Both the position numbers and the translations under genes were made by a program. From positions 1,149,001 to 1,213,000 of the forward strand of contig JAQFVV010000151.1 of assembly GCA_028023455.1 (NCBI GenBank): a DNA stretch of 64,000 nt, read 5' to 3'. Source of the stretch: Epiperipatus broadwayi. Its lineage: Eukaryota; Onychophora; Udeonychophora; Euonychophora; Peripatidae. Below, piece by piece: positions 23,100 through 34,956 of this stretch. The notes below the pieces were generated by a model. That model searched no databases. It saw nothing but the letters and a program-made list of their open reading frames with translations, and was not told the DNA's origin. Within the stretch, counting starts at the first letter, position 1. Every line of letters begins with the position of its first letter.

Positions 23100-23470
23100 A
23101 TAAAGTATGAAGATTGGCTATCTTAATATAAAGCTGAGCCCTGATTGTATATATGTGTGGAGATGGTAATCTGGACCAACTGATGAGTGTTGGTTTAGCA
23201 TGAAATACGTATATTGGTGATTATTTATCTTTTCAACATGTGTGTGATCAGGTGGATCAGCAGTATGAGATGGCATGGAGAGCTGAGGGTCGTGTAAAAG
23301 TCTTGATTTTGAATCCCATATACATTACATATATAAGCAGGTTTAAGCCTGTATAGAATATTAATTTACATATTGAAACATAGTGCATCAAAGGTCTGCC
23401 TATCCCTCACATATGTATGTAAAAATGGATTATTCTCCTGTACATGAGAGGTCAGAATGAAGAATAAAAA
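23100..23470 (+). mobile_element. Family H1 repeat with intact hammerhead
   Basis: Forward copy. The order is GATTGGCTATCTTAATATAA, hammerhead (23165-23225), TATGAGATGGCATGGAGAGC with GAGGGTCGTG, a degraded B-box, the GTTTAAGCCTGTATAGA block, and CTCCTGTACATGAGAGGTCA near 23445. It is non-coding and its limits are approximate. The unit is about 370 bp here, against about 448 bp between hammerheads in the dimer at 35.6-36.2 kb. Related fragments lie at 25340-25440 and in I1 and I7. Confidence 0.8.
23165..23225 (+). ncRNA. Hammerhead ribozyme (type I), family H1, best copy
   Basis: Stem I: GGUAAUC (23165-23171) pairs with GAUUAUU (23219-23225); a 3-nt bulge UGG follows; then ACCAA (23175-23179) pairs with UUGGU (23214-23218). 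Core: CUGAUGA (23180-23186). Stem II: GUGUU/AGCAU (23187-23191 with 23197-23201), loop GGUUU. Then GAAA (23202-23205). Stem III: A-U and U-A around loop ACGU. Cleavage triplet AUA, with the cut predicted after 23213. All invariant core bases are present. The stem I bulge opposite loop II is the arrangement natural hammerheads use for tertiary contacts. It should release monomers from tandem transcripts. Confidence 0.88.
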
Positions 23471-24382
23471 AATATAGAGCTGTCTATACCCATGTATAAA
23501 AATGTTTTAGAGCGGTAATAAATTTCTTGGCCTGCATTAAGTCATTATTCAACTGCTGTCGCAACTTAAAAATAAACTGCTTACAACTATTACCTGGCCA
23601 TTAATAAGATGGGCAAGAATATGCAATACCTGTTTATGATTAACAATATACATTGAAAATTGGTCTATATCAGCTTTCACAAAGCAGAATCCCAAAGTAT
23701 TCTTTTCTATAATCTTTTTTAAATTCATCGTAAATGCATAAAAGAATAATTTCACCAGCTTAATTTAATGTGTAAACGATTTAAAGTCAGGATAAACTCC
23801 TACTTCAACTGCTACCTGTCTGATTATAAAAATGGCAGTTTTAAAGATGAACATTTTGCAAGTTTCAACATACATTCAATTATCCTGATTAAATTATTTT
23901 ATTACTATATATATATATATATGAAAGATGAATGGATAAAAGTTTGCTACAGTAATGTGGAGAAGCTATGAATTTGAAACATTAAAATAAACTATGAAAA
24001 ATTATTCTTAAATGCATAGACAGTAATTTAAAATACTGGTAGTGTGTGTGTATGTATATATTTTCGTCGTCCCCCCCTAGTTTCTTATTATTGATAATCA
24101 GTTAATGTCAAAATATTTAACCATGAAGATATTTAAAACAGTACTCTCTCACAATTCTGCAAATGAAAAGATGACCACCACATTCTTTTATGACGATAAG
24201 TGAAGCCATTATTATACACAGATACCATTAATTTTAAGAGTTAGATGTGTTGTTTGTCACATAACATAATGAGAGATGATCGATAGTTAGACTTTTGGTG
24301 GTTTAACTCTCATGAGTTCGGTAACACAGCAATTCTACAAGTGAGAAGACAAGTTTTTTCTCTTTTTTTGACTTCTTCCTGG

Positions 24383-24632
24383 GATGGATGGAGTTGGTCT
24401 GGACATATTGCTAGAAGAGATGATAATAGATGGACAATTGAAATTTTAAACTGGATTCCAAGAGATTGTAAAAGACCCAGAAAGAGACCACATGTGAGAT
24501 GGATGGATGAAATAAGAAAATGTGCAGGGATGTTGTGGAGAAGAGAAGCTAAAGATCGGAGAAGATGGATTAAACTTGGAGAGACCTTCATCCTGCAGTG
24601 GATTGATAATGGTTGATGATGATGATGATGAT
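24383..24632 (+). pseudogene. RTE-clade LINE, 3' end (copy A)
   Basis: 5'-truncated fragment of the ORF end downstream of the RT domain: WSWSGHIARRDDNRWTIEIL, then RKRPHVRWMDEIRKCAG and a C-terminal WIDNG-stop at 24616. A (GAT)n tail of about five units follows directly, as usual for RTE. The reading frame is intact over 80 residues, so this insertion is young relative to other copies. The opposite-strand ORF at 24310-24591 is a shadow. Confidence 0.85.
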
Positions 24633-25339
24633 ATACATATTATATAATTGAATATTTATAAATACAGTAATCAGATATATTTTAAAAATTTTATCCACTT
24701 AGGAGCGCTTTGGACTATCCTCCTAGTCTTTGTCAACTAACACTTTCCACAATTCCGTGATCATAAATAACGTTTGCTGTCGGTCTGCTAATTAAGTCAT
24801 GTTTGTATTTGCATAGCGTCTTTTATTTATTTTTTTTTGTTGTTGTTATTTTTTTCCAATTTGCAATATTTTAACGTTGTTGTAACCATAAATACATGAA
24901 TTATTATGTCGTGAAAAACGGATGCTGAAACATTATTATCTACTTTGCAATTTTGATTCAATTTCTGAAATCTTTTTTACAGCAAGTGCTCTTTAGTTTT
25001 TTTTTTCCAACGTACATATTACTACGTATATATATAAAGTCCATCAGTTCTGTACTTAAGAAATGGATAAATTAAACAAAAAAAAAAATTGCTGAAATAA
25101 TGTGAGAGCTAAAATATAGAGATCATGAGTAATAGGGTAATCATTGTTGATTAACATATTTATTACATCAAATTGTTTTGTTAAATAGTACAATACACAC
25201 GCACATATATATGGCATGTGTATATGTATACCACATTTGATCCCATAAAAAAGGAGGATGTTAAATGAAGACATTCATGCTGGAATTTAACAAGCGATAT
25301 ATTAAGCTCTAGCCGAGTTTAGAAGCTATAATTAATTCA

Positions 25340-25440
25340 TATGAGATGGCTTGGAGAGTTGAGGGTCATGTGAAAGTGAGTTCAAACTCCTATATATTAC
25401 ACTGTATATGTGCAGGTGTGTGTAAGCCTGTGCAGAGCAT
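25340..25440 (+). mobile_element. Family H1 fragment
   Basis: Matches only the part after the hammerhead: ATATGAGATGGCTTGGAGAG with TTGAGGGTCATGTGAAAG, GAGTTCAAACTCC (B-box-like), then GTGTAAGCCTGTGCAGAGCA. The 5' part with the ribozyme is missing. Confidence 0.65.
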
Positions 25441-27669
25441 TAAATTAATTTATAACCTAATCAAATGACGATGTTATTGTCAAAATGAGTGTATTTAGGT
25501 AATATTACGCGTGTAAACTGATTTGTAGTTCTTTGCTAATGAGTAAATAATACCATATGATGGTGAAGATGTATATGGAGAACGATCTGGGCAAATAAGC
25601 ATCTTAGGGATTATTTTTTCTTACATATATATATCTATCCATATATTTTAAAGTGAGTTGAATTTAGATATTATGTATTATATATATATTACATTAAAAC
25701 GTTATATACATATACAATACCTCCTAAATTTATATAAATGAACGCATTTATAGTCCAATAAAGGAAAACTAAATTTTTTATAAATTAATAATAAAAAAAA
25801 ATACTAAGCATTTAAATGAAAAAAGGAAAACTCAAAAGGTAGAACAGTTAATGATATGAAAAATGTTAACGCAAAAAGAATATTTAAAATGTGGTTTCAA
25901 AATAATGTTCACTTTCACTGCTAAAAACGATCAATTTAAGCATTTTTAGCAGACCTAATGGCTGCCATGGCTTAAAAACTATAGAAGGATAAATCTTAAA
26001 ACTTTTTCATTTAAAAATCTATCTCGAGGGTTTAAAAATATTTTGAAATCTATAAATTTCACATTACATTTATTCCTTTCTCTCTAGATATATATTTATG
26101 GAAGTGAGGTGTGTATATATATTTATTATTATGCTATCAAGTTAAGGTCTGTGTGTCATAGCATTTCTCTACAGCAATCATCATCTATTGGTTTTCAACT
26201 GCTCAAAGTCACTTACACTACTGTGATGATAGTATTCTTCTGTCTCATTGCTATTTGTTCTTTTCTTTCACTATCAACCTCTCCATACATTAAAAAAGGG
26301 TTTTTATGGACAAAAAAGGTATACACAATGTTTGAATACATCCATATGTCTAGTTGCCTGCTGTTAGTATAATAGCACATACTGACTGCCATTATCTGAA
26401 TAGTTAATGTATCTCAATAGCTGCTATTAGAGATGTTAGAAACAGTTCACGTTTAATACCCAAACAATAGTGAGATCCGGCTGAAATATTTGTGCTATAA
26501 TACTAACAAGCAATTCAGTGAAAAAGTGATTGGATTTTTCTATGTCTACATCATCTTTGAATCCATGTGTGTTTTATGTAGTGATATTAGTTTAGTTAGT
26601 CACCACAACAATTTAAAGGCATTAGCACGTCTGGATCAAAAGTTATGATATAAATCCTATTCTTACATCCTTGATGGAATGGTAAGCTAACGTTAAATTT
26701 TGTTTTAAATTGGTCAAATTGTCACTGAAATGATTCAAACTAAAGTATGGCAGTAAATCCAGAAGAGTAGTGAAGACAGTCTATGAAGATACAAAACCCA
26801 GTCATATCATCATATCATAATTTGTGATCTATATAAGCTAGAACCTTACATTTTTGGATGTAAATAGGCTGAACTATGTCATTGCAAAATACATTCAGAA
26901 AGAGCACTGCAAGCAGATTGGAGAGAGAACAAGTCACTTCCATTTCACTGGGATGTATTGTGTGTGTAATATAAACCAACCACAGTGTTGAGAAAACTTT
27001 TGGAGAGAATCAAAGATTAATTCGATACTGGATCGGAACTCTTCTTTTAATTTCAAGTATTCAGAGTGAAAATTGTCTTCTTGGGATTATGTAACAATCT
27101 AATTCATTAAAGATTGGTTGTAAAAAAAAAGACATGGACTGCTTCCATAATTCCAGTAAGTGAAGAAGTATCCAAACAGTTTATTGTTGGAAGTTCATAG
27201 GAACTTTAGGCATTAGAAGTGAATAATTGGGTCACAATCCATGGACTTTGTATTCCAGAGTACTCTTCCGTTACATGAAACCATGCAGGATATCATTCCA
27301 ATAATGAATCTATTAAAACCTGAAAATCAATCAGAAAATATAATATTTTGGATAAATATTATTTATATGATAGCTTGGAGATGGTAGAGATTTTCCAACA
27401 TTTAGTAGTCATACTAGAAGGAAAATCTGAATTGACAATAGGCTGACTATCAGGAAAAATCTAAATCCACTAAGAATATCTTCCCAGATTAAGGGAATAA
27501 GAGGTTAACTCGCTAATAAACTTTTTTTTTTAATTACAATAAAATGTGAGATATTCGCTGAGATTTTTCCAACTTACATAAGTCTTAACGTAAACACATT
27601 ATTAGTTTTTAAAATTTGAGTTTATTATATTGTACTTTTAACATTTCTTAATTGTAAATTCGGATTCAA
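25441..27669. other. AT-rich sequence, no gene recognised
   Basis: The region around 26400-27500 is less AT-biased and may hold a decayed transposon, but no motif could be assigned. The ORF at 26109-26372 has no domain. Confidence 0.45.
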
Positions 27670-27964
27670 CACTTAGAAGTGCAAACTAAGGAGAGCTTAA
27701 AATGAAATTCTTACACAAAACAAGAAATAAGAAAAGCTTAAACTGGAATTCTTATACTCCTTAATATAGTTTGCAAAATATGCTTTTTATATCTGTACAA
27801 TTTTGCAGCTGTATTGCTATGATTATAGTATTGGTTATATAGATATCAAAAGCATGCTCAACATACTATATTAAGAGTCTAAGAATTCCAATTTAAGCTT
27901 TTCTTATTTCTTGCTTCCTATAAGAAGACCATTTAAAGCTTTTCTCAATTTGCGCTTCCAAGCA
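27670..27964. repeat. Foldback repeat with about 130-bp arms
   Basis: The left arm (27670-27800) and right arm (27850-27964) are inverted copies. The core match is AAGAAATAAGAAAAGCTTAA against its inverse around 27883-27913. The outer ends match CACTTAGAAGTGC against GCGCTTCCAAGCA. No ORF, hammerhead core or clear TSD. Confidence 0.75.
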
Positions 27965-29082
27965 TTTAATCTGAATATATATCTCTTTATATACATGATT
28001 CTAATACAAATTTGGATTATACTATTCAAAAAATAAAATTTGAAAGAATATAAAAATAAAACTGTAGAACTTTACCTAAATGTAAGGTGAAGATTTGGTA
28101 AATGGGTCAAGTGGATTTCAACTATTAATTTAGATGTTATATGTAAACTAGTACTTTTATGAGGCTTTTAGAAGCAATATATTGTATATAATTTAAATTA
28201 TTTTAATGTCCTGTGTGACTTAGCATAGCAGTAGATTAATGGTTTCAAAGCTCAGCAATTTTGGTGCATAAACATCATGATTTTACAAGGAACTAACCAT
28301 TCTATTATATATATATATTACACAGCTAATTATGAAAAAAAAATAATTCAAGTTTTAAAATATATGTAAGCTTAGTGAATAAAATTAAATAAAAATATTT
28401 TTTTCACCGGTTTCTTATATTAAATATTATCCTGTTTTTTTTATTTAATATTTCTTTTAAAATGCACTCACCCATTTTGATTTCTAAAGGGAGTCCCAAA
28501 ACTAAAATAGTGGAAAGTGCATTCCAAACCAGTACCAAATTATATTGATTATGTGTGTATATTTTTCAACAATAAAACTACAACCTTTCCTATAAACAGT
28601 AATTTTTGACTTATTTTAATAGCTATTTCAGCTTAACAACAAAAAAGGCACAAAAATAATAGATTAATTATGACTAACATATTACAGATAAAAGACAATC
28701 GAAAAACTTTGTTTCCAGGACTTTGAATTTGTGATTTTTTTTTAAAATTTCCCCCCCCTTTTTAACCAAAAAATTTTTAAAAAAAAAAAAAAAAATATTC
28801 TCTCAAAAATTTATGCTGACCTCTCGATTATAACAACGCTTGACAAACTGTTTTATTGTCTGTAAAAGATTAAATATCAACTTTGAAATTTTTTTGGGAT
28901 AATGTAAGTTTTTAAATAATAGGGAGCTGGTTTGATGGCTTTTTACCTATAGTTAAAATAAAAGTTCTCTTAATAATTCATCTGAAGCTTCTTTATTCAA
29001 ATTAATTTATATATTAAGGCTACCATTTTGTAGTTAGAGAAGTTAAAAACACAAACATTTGTTTTTATATTTTATTAAAAAC
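27965..29082. other. AT-rich sequence with a possible SINE stub
   Basis: A poly-A tract at about 28780-28796. The segment 28815-28850 (GCTGACCTCTCGATTATAAC) resembles the 5' end of the S1 SINE on the minus strand, too short to call firmly. No gene. Confidence 0.45.
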
Positions 29083-29091
29083 TTTAATTCA

Positions 29092-29195
29092 GTCAAGCAT
29101 TGGTGGTCAAGAGGTCAGCACAGCTGCCTTACAAGCAGTTGTCCCGGGTTAGCGGGTTTGCATCCCGGCCGATGCTATGACCCATGGAAAAAAAA
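29092..29195 (+). mobile_element. S1 SINE, full length
   Basis: 104 bp from GTCAAGCATTGGTGGTCAAG to an A8 tail. It lies between perfect 9-bp TSDs TTTAATTCA at 29083-29091 and 29196-29204. The A-box region is TGGTCAAGAGGTCAGC and the B-box region CGGGTTTGCATCCCGGCCGA. The long variable section suggests a Leu- or Ser-type tRNA ancestor. This is the best example for defining the family's ends. The short poly-A tail and TSD show movement by LINE-type machinery. Confidence 0.85.
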
Positions 29196-29335
29196 TTTAA
29201 TTCAAGAGGGGACATAAAGTCCAGATCTTGTATAAAAAAAATTACCAGATCATTACAAAAAAAAAAGCCAATTACATTATTAACTAGACACAATTCATTC
29301 ATTATCTATCATAAGGATTAAATGAAAAATATCAA

Positions 29336-29425
29336 ACACAGGCACCAGAAGTATCAGAAATAGAATCAAACTGAAGATCTCAGATCCAGAGTCTAACACA
29401 CTGCAATAAACCACGAAGGGCATAA
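29336..29425 (-). mobile_element. tRNA-derived SINE fragment (S2)
   Basis: The reverse strand reads CGTGGTTTATTGCAGTGTGT, TTAGACTCTGGATCTGAGAT, then a B-box-like CAGTTTGATTC and TTCTGGTGCCTG. It is similar to the units at 59615-59690 and 37024-37100. Degenerate and not a functional tRNA. Confidence 0.55.
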
Positions 29426-29703
29426 TACACATATATTAACTTATAATGGGATTACAATTCATCAGCCTGATAAAATAAATTTGATCTACAGATGAAACTA
29501 TTGCTAGAAAACTATCATATAGGATGTTAGGCTTTAAAAAGTCAGTAAGAAATATAAATTTTGAATGCTTACGTATCTGCAACAGAGCATATAGTTATAC
29601 AAATGATAGTAGATTTGCTTTAATTTGATGAACTGTTTTTTTGTGGGTGTTTACCCACTTGAACTTAATCTGATCAAGACAAATGTTATCTGCCACATCT
29701 TAA

Positions 29704-29950
29704 ATGTTTATGAACATCTACGAACACCCATATCCACACAATTATATATTGCTGCACCAAAAAGTAAACAACTTTTTTCCTTGTCTGAAGTTTAATGAGA
29801 TGATGAAGAGAATCTATCCAATAAGGGGTAGAATTAATTTCATTCAGTCCTTATTTATCACTTATTCGAAGCTAGTAGTGAATGGATCCTATGGAAAAGT
29901 TCAAGCAAGTTTGTTAATAGCTTTGAGCAGATTTGTGCAGACTGCTTTGG
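29704..29950 (+). other. Open frame of unknown origin, cut by insertion I8
   Basis: About 80 residues without strong composition bias (NEMMKRIYPIRGRINFIQSL and on) run up to the H2 insertion at about 29951. A GT (TTTG|GTAATT) sits exactly at the junction. It could be a truncated transposon ORF, a chance frame or an exon remnant. No family recognised, low confidence. Confidence 0.15.
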
Positions 29951-30405
29951 TAATTAAACAAGGCAAAACTCTCCATACAGTAGTGCCACCCTGTGCCAAC
30001 CAGAGTAATCAATGAAATGCCAGAAGGCTTGTGCATAAAATCCCTATCTAGTGCCTGCTCATCCATTATCCCCAGACTAGTTTCTGGTTTGTGGCCTTCA
30101 TCAGTGAGGAGCCTTGGATCTGAGAGCACTGCACCTAGATCTTAGGATCTAATGAAAGCTTTTAACTCTACTTAACTACAAAACTATGAGAATGCAATTG
30201 AAAACTCAGTTCAGCACCCATACAGGCCAGAAACTAGTCTGGGGATATTGGATGAGTAGGCACTAGATAGGGATTTTATGCACAAGCCTTCTGGCATCCA
30301 TTGATTACTCTGTTTGGCACAGGGTGGCACCACTGTATGGAGAGTTTTGCCTGGTTTAATAATTATGTGCTAATATGAGATAGTGATCACATGATGTTTT
30401 GATGA
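29951..30405. mobile_element. Family H2 inverted-repeat element (I8)
   Basis: A reversed unit (about 29955-30225) with a hammerhead at 30069-30110 is followed by a direct unit that starts in mid-hammerhead (GGCCAGAAACTAGTCTGGGG, 30225-30244) and runs through the H2 body to the GATCACATGATG block near 30395. This is the same reversed-then-direct order as I3. A TSD could not be established. ORFs across this interval are read-through of the repeat. Confidence 0.75.
30069..30110 (-). ncRNA. Hammerhead ribozyme candidate, family H2
   Basis: The minus strand has UCCUCA paired with UGGGGA (stem I), CUGAUGA, GAAA, minimal stem III and a GUC cleavage triplet, the most favourable triplet among the H2 copies. 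Stem II is weakened: GGC now faces ACC, leaving two G-C pairs. Confidence 0.65.
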
Positions 30406-31073
30406 TGAATCAAACAATGACATATAACCAAATATGTGATAAAAAAAATTCAGTGCTTATTTCTACCTTTTACTAAAATGTTGTTAATCCTTTCATCGAT
30501 TATCCAACTCCTGGTGATAAAAAAACTCCACCTATTATGCTAAATTAACATTACCATAGAATAACAGTCTGACCAACATCATAACCCATAAATATACATT
30601 CAAATGCTACGATATAAGACAAGCTAAAGATTTCCTTTACCTATTCCAAAAAGAAAGATTCAAAGACATTTTACAAAAGCACAATTATAGATGCAAAGCA
30701 ATGAATTCACGGCTAAAAATCTTTACTTAAATTACAAAAAAACAACAATACATGCATACACATGCATGCAAGTGCAAAACTAAATGATCATCAGAGATTG
30801 AAAGAATATAGTAAATTACAGTTGATGAAAATGAAATATTATCAATTTGGTTATAACAGTCTACTGCCTAGTTATTTAAAATTGAAAGTAAAAATACATG
30901 CATAGTTAAGGAGAATTTTATAAATAAACGATTGGGAATAATCATAGGAAATTATAAATAATCTTTAGGAGAATTCGAAAAATAGCTTTTATCAGTGAAT
31001 TAATCAAATTCATTAATACTTATGAACATTTGTCAATGTAAAGCATGAATTTAAATAATACACATATATATTG
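30406..31073. other. AT-rich sequence, no feature seen
   Basis: No recognisable gene, RNA or repeat. Confidence 0.5.
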
Positions 31074-33192
31074 TGCAACAGCAACAATTAGAAAGGACAA
31101 ATAAATATGAGTTGCCATTATGTTTTGGATTTGTAGATTATGAAAAGGCATTTGATTCTATAAACATTTCTTCAGTGATTAAAGCATTGGATCATCAAGG
31201 TATAGATCTAGGGTATTGTCATATTTTAAAGAATATTTATGAGTAAATAAGCAAATATTTTATCTAGCGCCATGCTTGCAATTATATTTCATTCCAATAT
31301 CAGCCTTCCAAGCTAATTGAGCACGCGCCTTTGAGAGTGTTAAATAAATGAATACTCTCCTCTTCAATCCAAGATATAGCATTTATGCAGGAATAAAAAG
31401 AATCCCTCTTATTCCTACGACTCAAATTCTTTTATATGAGCAAATCTGAAGAACTTCTGAAGAGAGCGTGAGTAGATTCTCACTTTAAATTACTATTTAC
31501 GATGTTTTTTGACTGAATGATGTCGGTGTAATTACTTAGAATTCTTACTGAAACTTAATTATGAGTAAATAAGCAAATATTTTATCTACCGCCGTGCTTG
31601 CAATTAGCTTGAAAGGCTGATATATTGGAATGAAATATAATTGCAAGCATGGCACTAGATAAAATATTTGCTTATTTACTCATAATTAAGTTTCAGTAAG
31701 AATGACGTCTAGTAAATTCTAAGTAATTACACCGACATCATTCAGTCAAAAAACATCGTAAATAGTAATTTAAAGTGAGAATCTACTCACGCTCTCTTCA
31801 GAAGTTCTTCAGATTTGCTCATATAAAAGAATTTGAGTCGTAGGAATAAGAGGGATTCTTTTTATTTCTGCATAAATGCTATATCTTGGATTGAAGAGGA
31901 GAGTATTCATTTATTTAACACTTTCAAAGGCGCATGCTCAATTAGCTTGAAAGGCTGATATTGGAATGAAATATAATTGCAAGCATGGCGCTAGATAAAA
32001 TATTTGCTTATTTACTCATAATTAAGTTTCAGTAAGAATGACGTCTAGTAAATTCTAAGTAATTACACCGACGTCATTCAGTCAAAAAACATCGTAAATA
32101 GTAATTTAAAGTGAGAATCTACTCACGCTCTCTTCAGAAGTTCTTCAGATTTGCTCATATAAAAGAATTTGAGTCATAGGAATAAGAGGGATTCTTTTTA
32201 TTCCTGCATAAATGCTATATCTTGGATTGAAGAGGAGAGTATTCATTTATTTAACACTCTCAAAGGCGCGTGCTCAATTAGCTTGAAAGGCTGATATTGG
32301 AATGAAAGAATATTTATAAAAATGCAACAGCAACAATTAGATTACATAATGATACTGGGAAAGTCAACATTGAGAAGGGTGTAAGACAGGGTGATTCCAT
32401 ATCTCCAAAAATTTTTACAGCAGTGCTGCAAGAAGTATTTTGTGGATTAAAATGGGAAGCTAAAGGAATGAAAGTAAATGGAGATTATTTAAGTCATTTA
32501 GATTTTGCAGATGATGTAGTTGTTTTTGCAAATAATGCTTTAAAGCTGCAGGAAATGTTGCAGAAGTTATCAGATGAAAGTAGGAAAGTAGGACTAAAGA
32601 TAATGGATTTTCTCAAAATATGAAAATAAAGATTGATTATAATGAATTAGAAGAAGTTAACAGCTACAAATACCTTGGTCAGATTATTAATTCAGATGGA
32701 AACATAATTGATGAAATTAATCATATATCGGAGTGCTTTTGGTAGAAATAACTTGATACTAAAAGAAAATATGTCTATGTGTTTGATAAGGAAAGTTTTT
32801 AATGTGTTTTATCAGTTCTTACTAATGGATCTGAGATTGGATACTTAATAGAAGAGCAACACAGAGACTTCAGACTACTCAAAGAAGCATAGCAATATAT
32901 GGGTAAGAGAACAAACAGGTGTTACTGACCTCATTGAAAAAATTAAGACTGAAGTGGAATTACGCTGGACATATTGCTAGAAGAGATAATAGATGGACAA
33001 TTGAAATGTTAAACCAGATTCCAGGAGATTGTAAAAGACCCTGAAAGAGCTGCATGTGAGATGGATGGATGAAATAAGAAAGTGTGCAAGGGTGATTTGG
33101 AGAAGAGAAGCTAAAGATCGGAGATGGATTGAACTTGGAGAGACTTTCATCCTGCAGTGGATTGATAATGGTTGATGATGATGATGATGATA
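31074..33192 (+). pseudogene. RTE-clade LINE, RT domain to 3' end (copy B), split by I5
   Basis: Begins in the RT palm: NKYELPLCFGFVDYEKAFDS (31104-31163), then KALDHQGIDLGYCHILKNIY. Insertion I5 interrupts at 31241-32304. The RT resumes with GVRQGDSISPKIFTAVLQEV (about 32370-32430) and the catalytic LDFADD at about 32500. After several frameshifts come NSYKYLGQII, the HIARR/DNRWTIEM region (about 32970) and a tail of (GAT)n at about 33175-33192. The endonuclease half is missing (5' truncation). Confidence 0.85.
31241..32304. mobile_element. Tandem/inverted insertion I5 with 337-bp units
   Basis: Placed in RTE copy B between perfect 13-bp TSDs AAAGAATATTTAT (31228-31240 and 32305-32317). A reversed unit of about one period (31241-31602) is followed by two forward units (starts at about 31603 and 31941, re-entering at 32277; periods 338 and 336 bp). 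The repeats are very similar to each other, so the insertion is fairly young. The layout is the same as in I3, but no convincing hammerhead core was found on either strand, and there is no ORF. Confidence 0.85.
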
Positions 33193-34864
33193 TATTGTTC
33201 AATAGGAGTTACTAGAGTTGATCTTATATCATGATACATTATTAACATAATCTTGTCAAAATTTAAGGAGCGAAACTATATTACTTGTAAGCATATTTTA
33301 TCTTAAATTTTGTCATGAATATCATGCTTAACCTTGATTATCATATTATTATATCTTTTTAGTAGAGATATTTTTAGATACAATCGAATTAATAATCATT
33401 GTCTTGATTTTTTTTTTCCCATTTAAATCAATTATTAATGTTGAATTACATGATTGGATATTATGCATTGTCATGGCGATTTTGATAAGCAAAAAACCTC
33501 ATTGTTATTAATTATATTCTCCAAAAGTATTAGGTTGTGACATATAATCCTGTAAGTAATCTAAAATTAAATAAACTGGATTAACATATACAAATCATAA
33601 AGATATATTATTTTTACTAAGTTTATTTATCATTATAGGAATCTGATAAATTCTACGATTTCCGGCATTACAATTAATAAATATTTTCATTGTATCACAC
33701 ACAAAAAAAGATTTCTCAAGATCTAAAGAAATGACCAATTATAAATCAACTGTCAATTTAATAATTAGCGCAAACAAACATTTCCAATGTAATCTTTTTT
33801 TAAATTCGCAACACTGCAATTAGTAAAATATGTCAACAACATACCATTAGCAAGAAATTAAACACTAATTTCAATTTTTCATAACAAACATGAATGTTTA
33901 ATCTTAGTCGGAAATGGAAGGGATCTATTTTTATTTCAATTAACGGTATAAACAAATAAACGACTGTGACGAAATTAAAGTATATTTATCTTCTTAAATG
34001 ATAGAAAAAGACGCAAGAAAAGCAATTTTTTAAGGAGAGAAAAAAATAAATATGAGTTTATGAGATTCCTTTACTATTAAATTTACTGATTTTTCATGTG
34101 AAACGGTAAATAAAGTTTAGATTGGCTTTTACAAAAATGTGATTTCCTACCAGAATCAAAATTAATTAATAGATTTAGAAGATACGCTTTTAGATAGATA
34201 TTCAATTAGGATTGTCTGAGGATCGTTGATTAACAGTTATATATTGCATTATTGCCATTACTGAGTCGAATGGTTAAATATTTTTAAAAATTCACATTTG
34301 ATTTATACTTTTGTAAATATATTCAACAGTTACTAATAACATAAAGCATAGTGTGGAACATAACTGGTCTATTTTACTACACATTCAATCTCATTATATA
34401 ATCATATTATTTACCATAAATCTAGACTTATTAAATATTGCTTTTATTGTCATTTTGTGAATGTATTAACTCTCCCAGAGTTTAATCCTTAATTGTTCTT
34501 GTTTTCTCACAGACGACTTCATTTCTTTCATTACTACAGATTTTATGCTGCCGTTTCTTTTCAACTGTCTGGGTTATATATATAGTTTTATATATTTTAC
34601 ATAGAGATTTTACAGGCTAGTAATTTCTACTTAAATCGACCATATCGGAAGCAAGGAAAGGTCTGGAGACATCAGCTATGGAAGTTAGGCAAGACTACAT
34701 TTATGATTGGCTAACAATAGTCCATTCAGATTTCAGTCACTCATCCTGGTTATCTATTACACATAACATTTATTTTGTGTATCGCTAGTAGAATAAAAAA
34801 AAAAATCAGTTTTGATATCAGTCATCAGATTTTCCTTGGTTCATTGATACTTGTTGATCTGTGA
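33193..34864. other. AT-rich sequence, no gene seen
   Basis: No conserved motif recognised. Poly-A/T runs and scattered short repeats only. Confidence 0.5.
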
Positions 34865-34956
34865 ACTGAGACTTTTTTTTTTTTCTCAAATGTCATAGCA
34901 TCGGTCGGGACGCGAACCCACAACCGTCTGCAACCAACTACTTGCTTGCAAGGCAA
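34865..34956 (-). mobile_element. S1 SINE, 5' truncated
   Basis: Minus-strand copy: tail T-run at 34873-34883, CATAGCATCGGTCGGGACGC, GAACCCACAACCGTCTGCAA, ending at GCTTGCAAGGCA, where the match stops. The B-box complement GGGACGCGAACCC is well kept. Confidence 0.75.

Noticed and set aside
24310-24591. Minus-strand ORF opposite RTE copy A, and similar frames opposite other RTE copies (32960-33202, 38698-39066)
   Set aside because: Antisense shadows of the RTE ORF and its (GAT)n tail.
29951-30405. TSD for element I8 (TAATTAAAC against TTTAATAATTA)
   Set aside because: The match is part of the palindrome itself and not a direct repeat.
31241-32304. Possible hammerhead in I5 (CTGAAGA near 31447 and CTGATAT at unit joints)
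   Set aside because: CUGAAGA is not followed by a stem and GAAA at workable spacing, and CTGATAT lacks the invariant G; no stems could be drawn.
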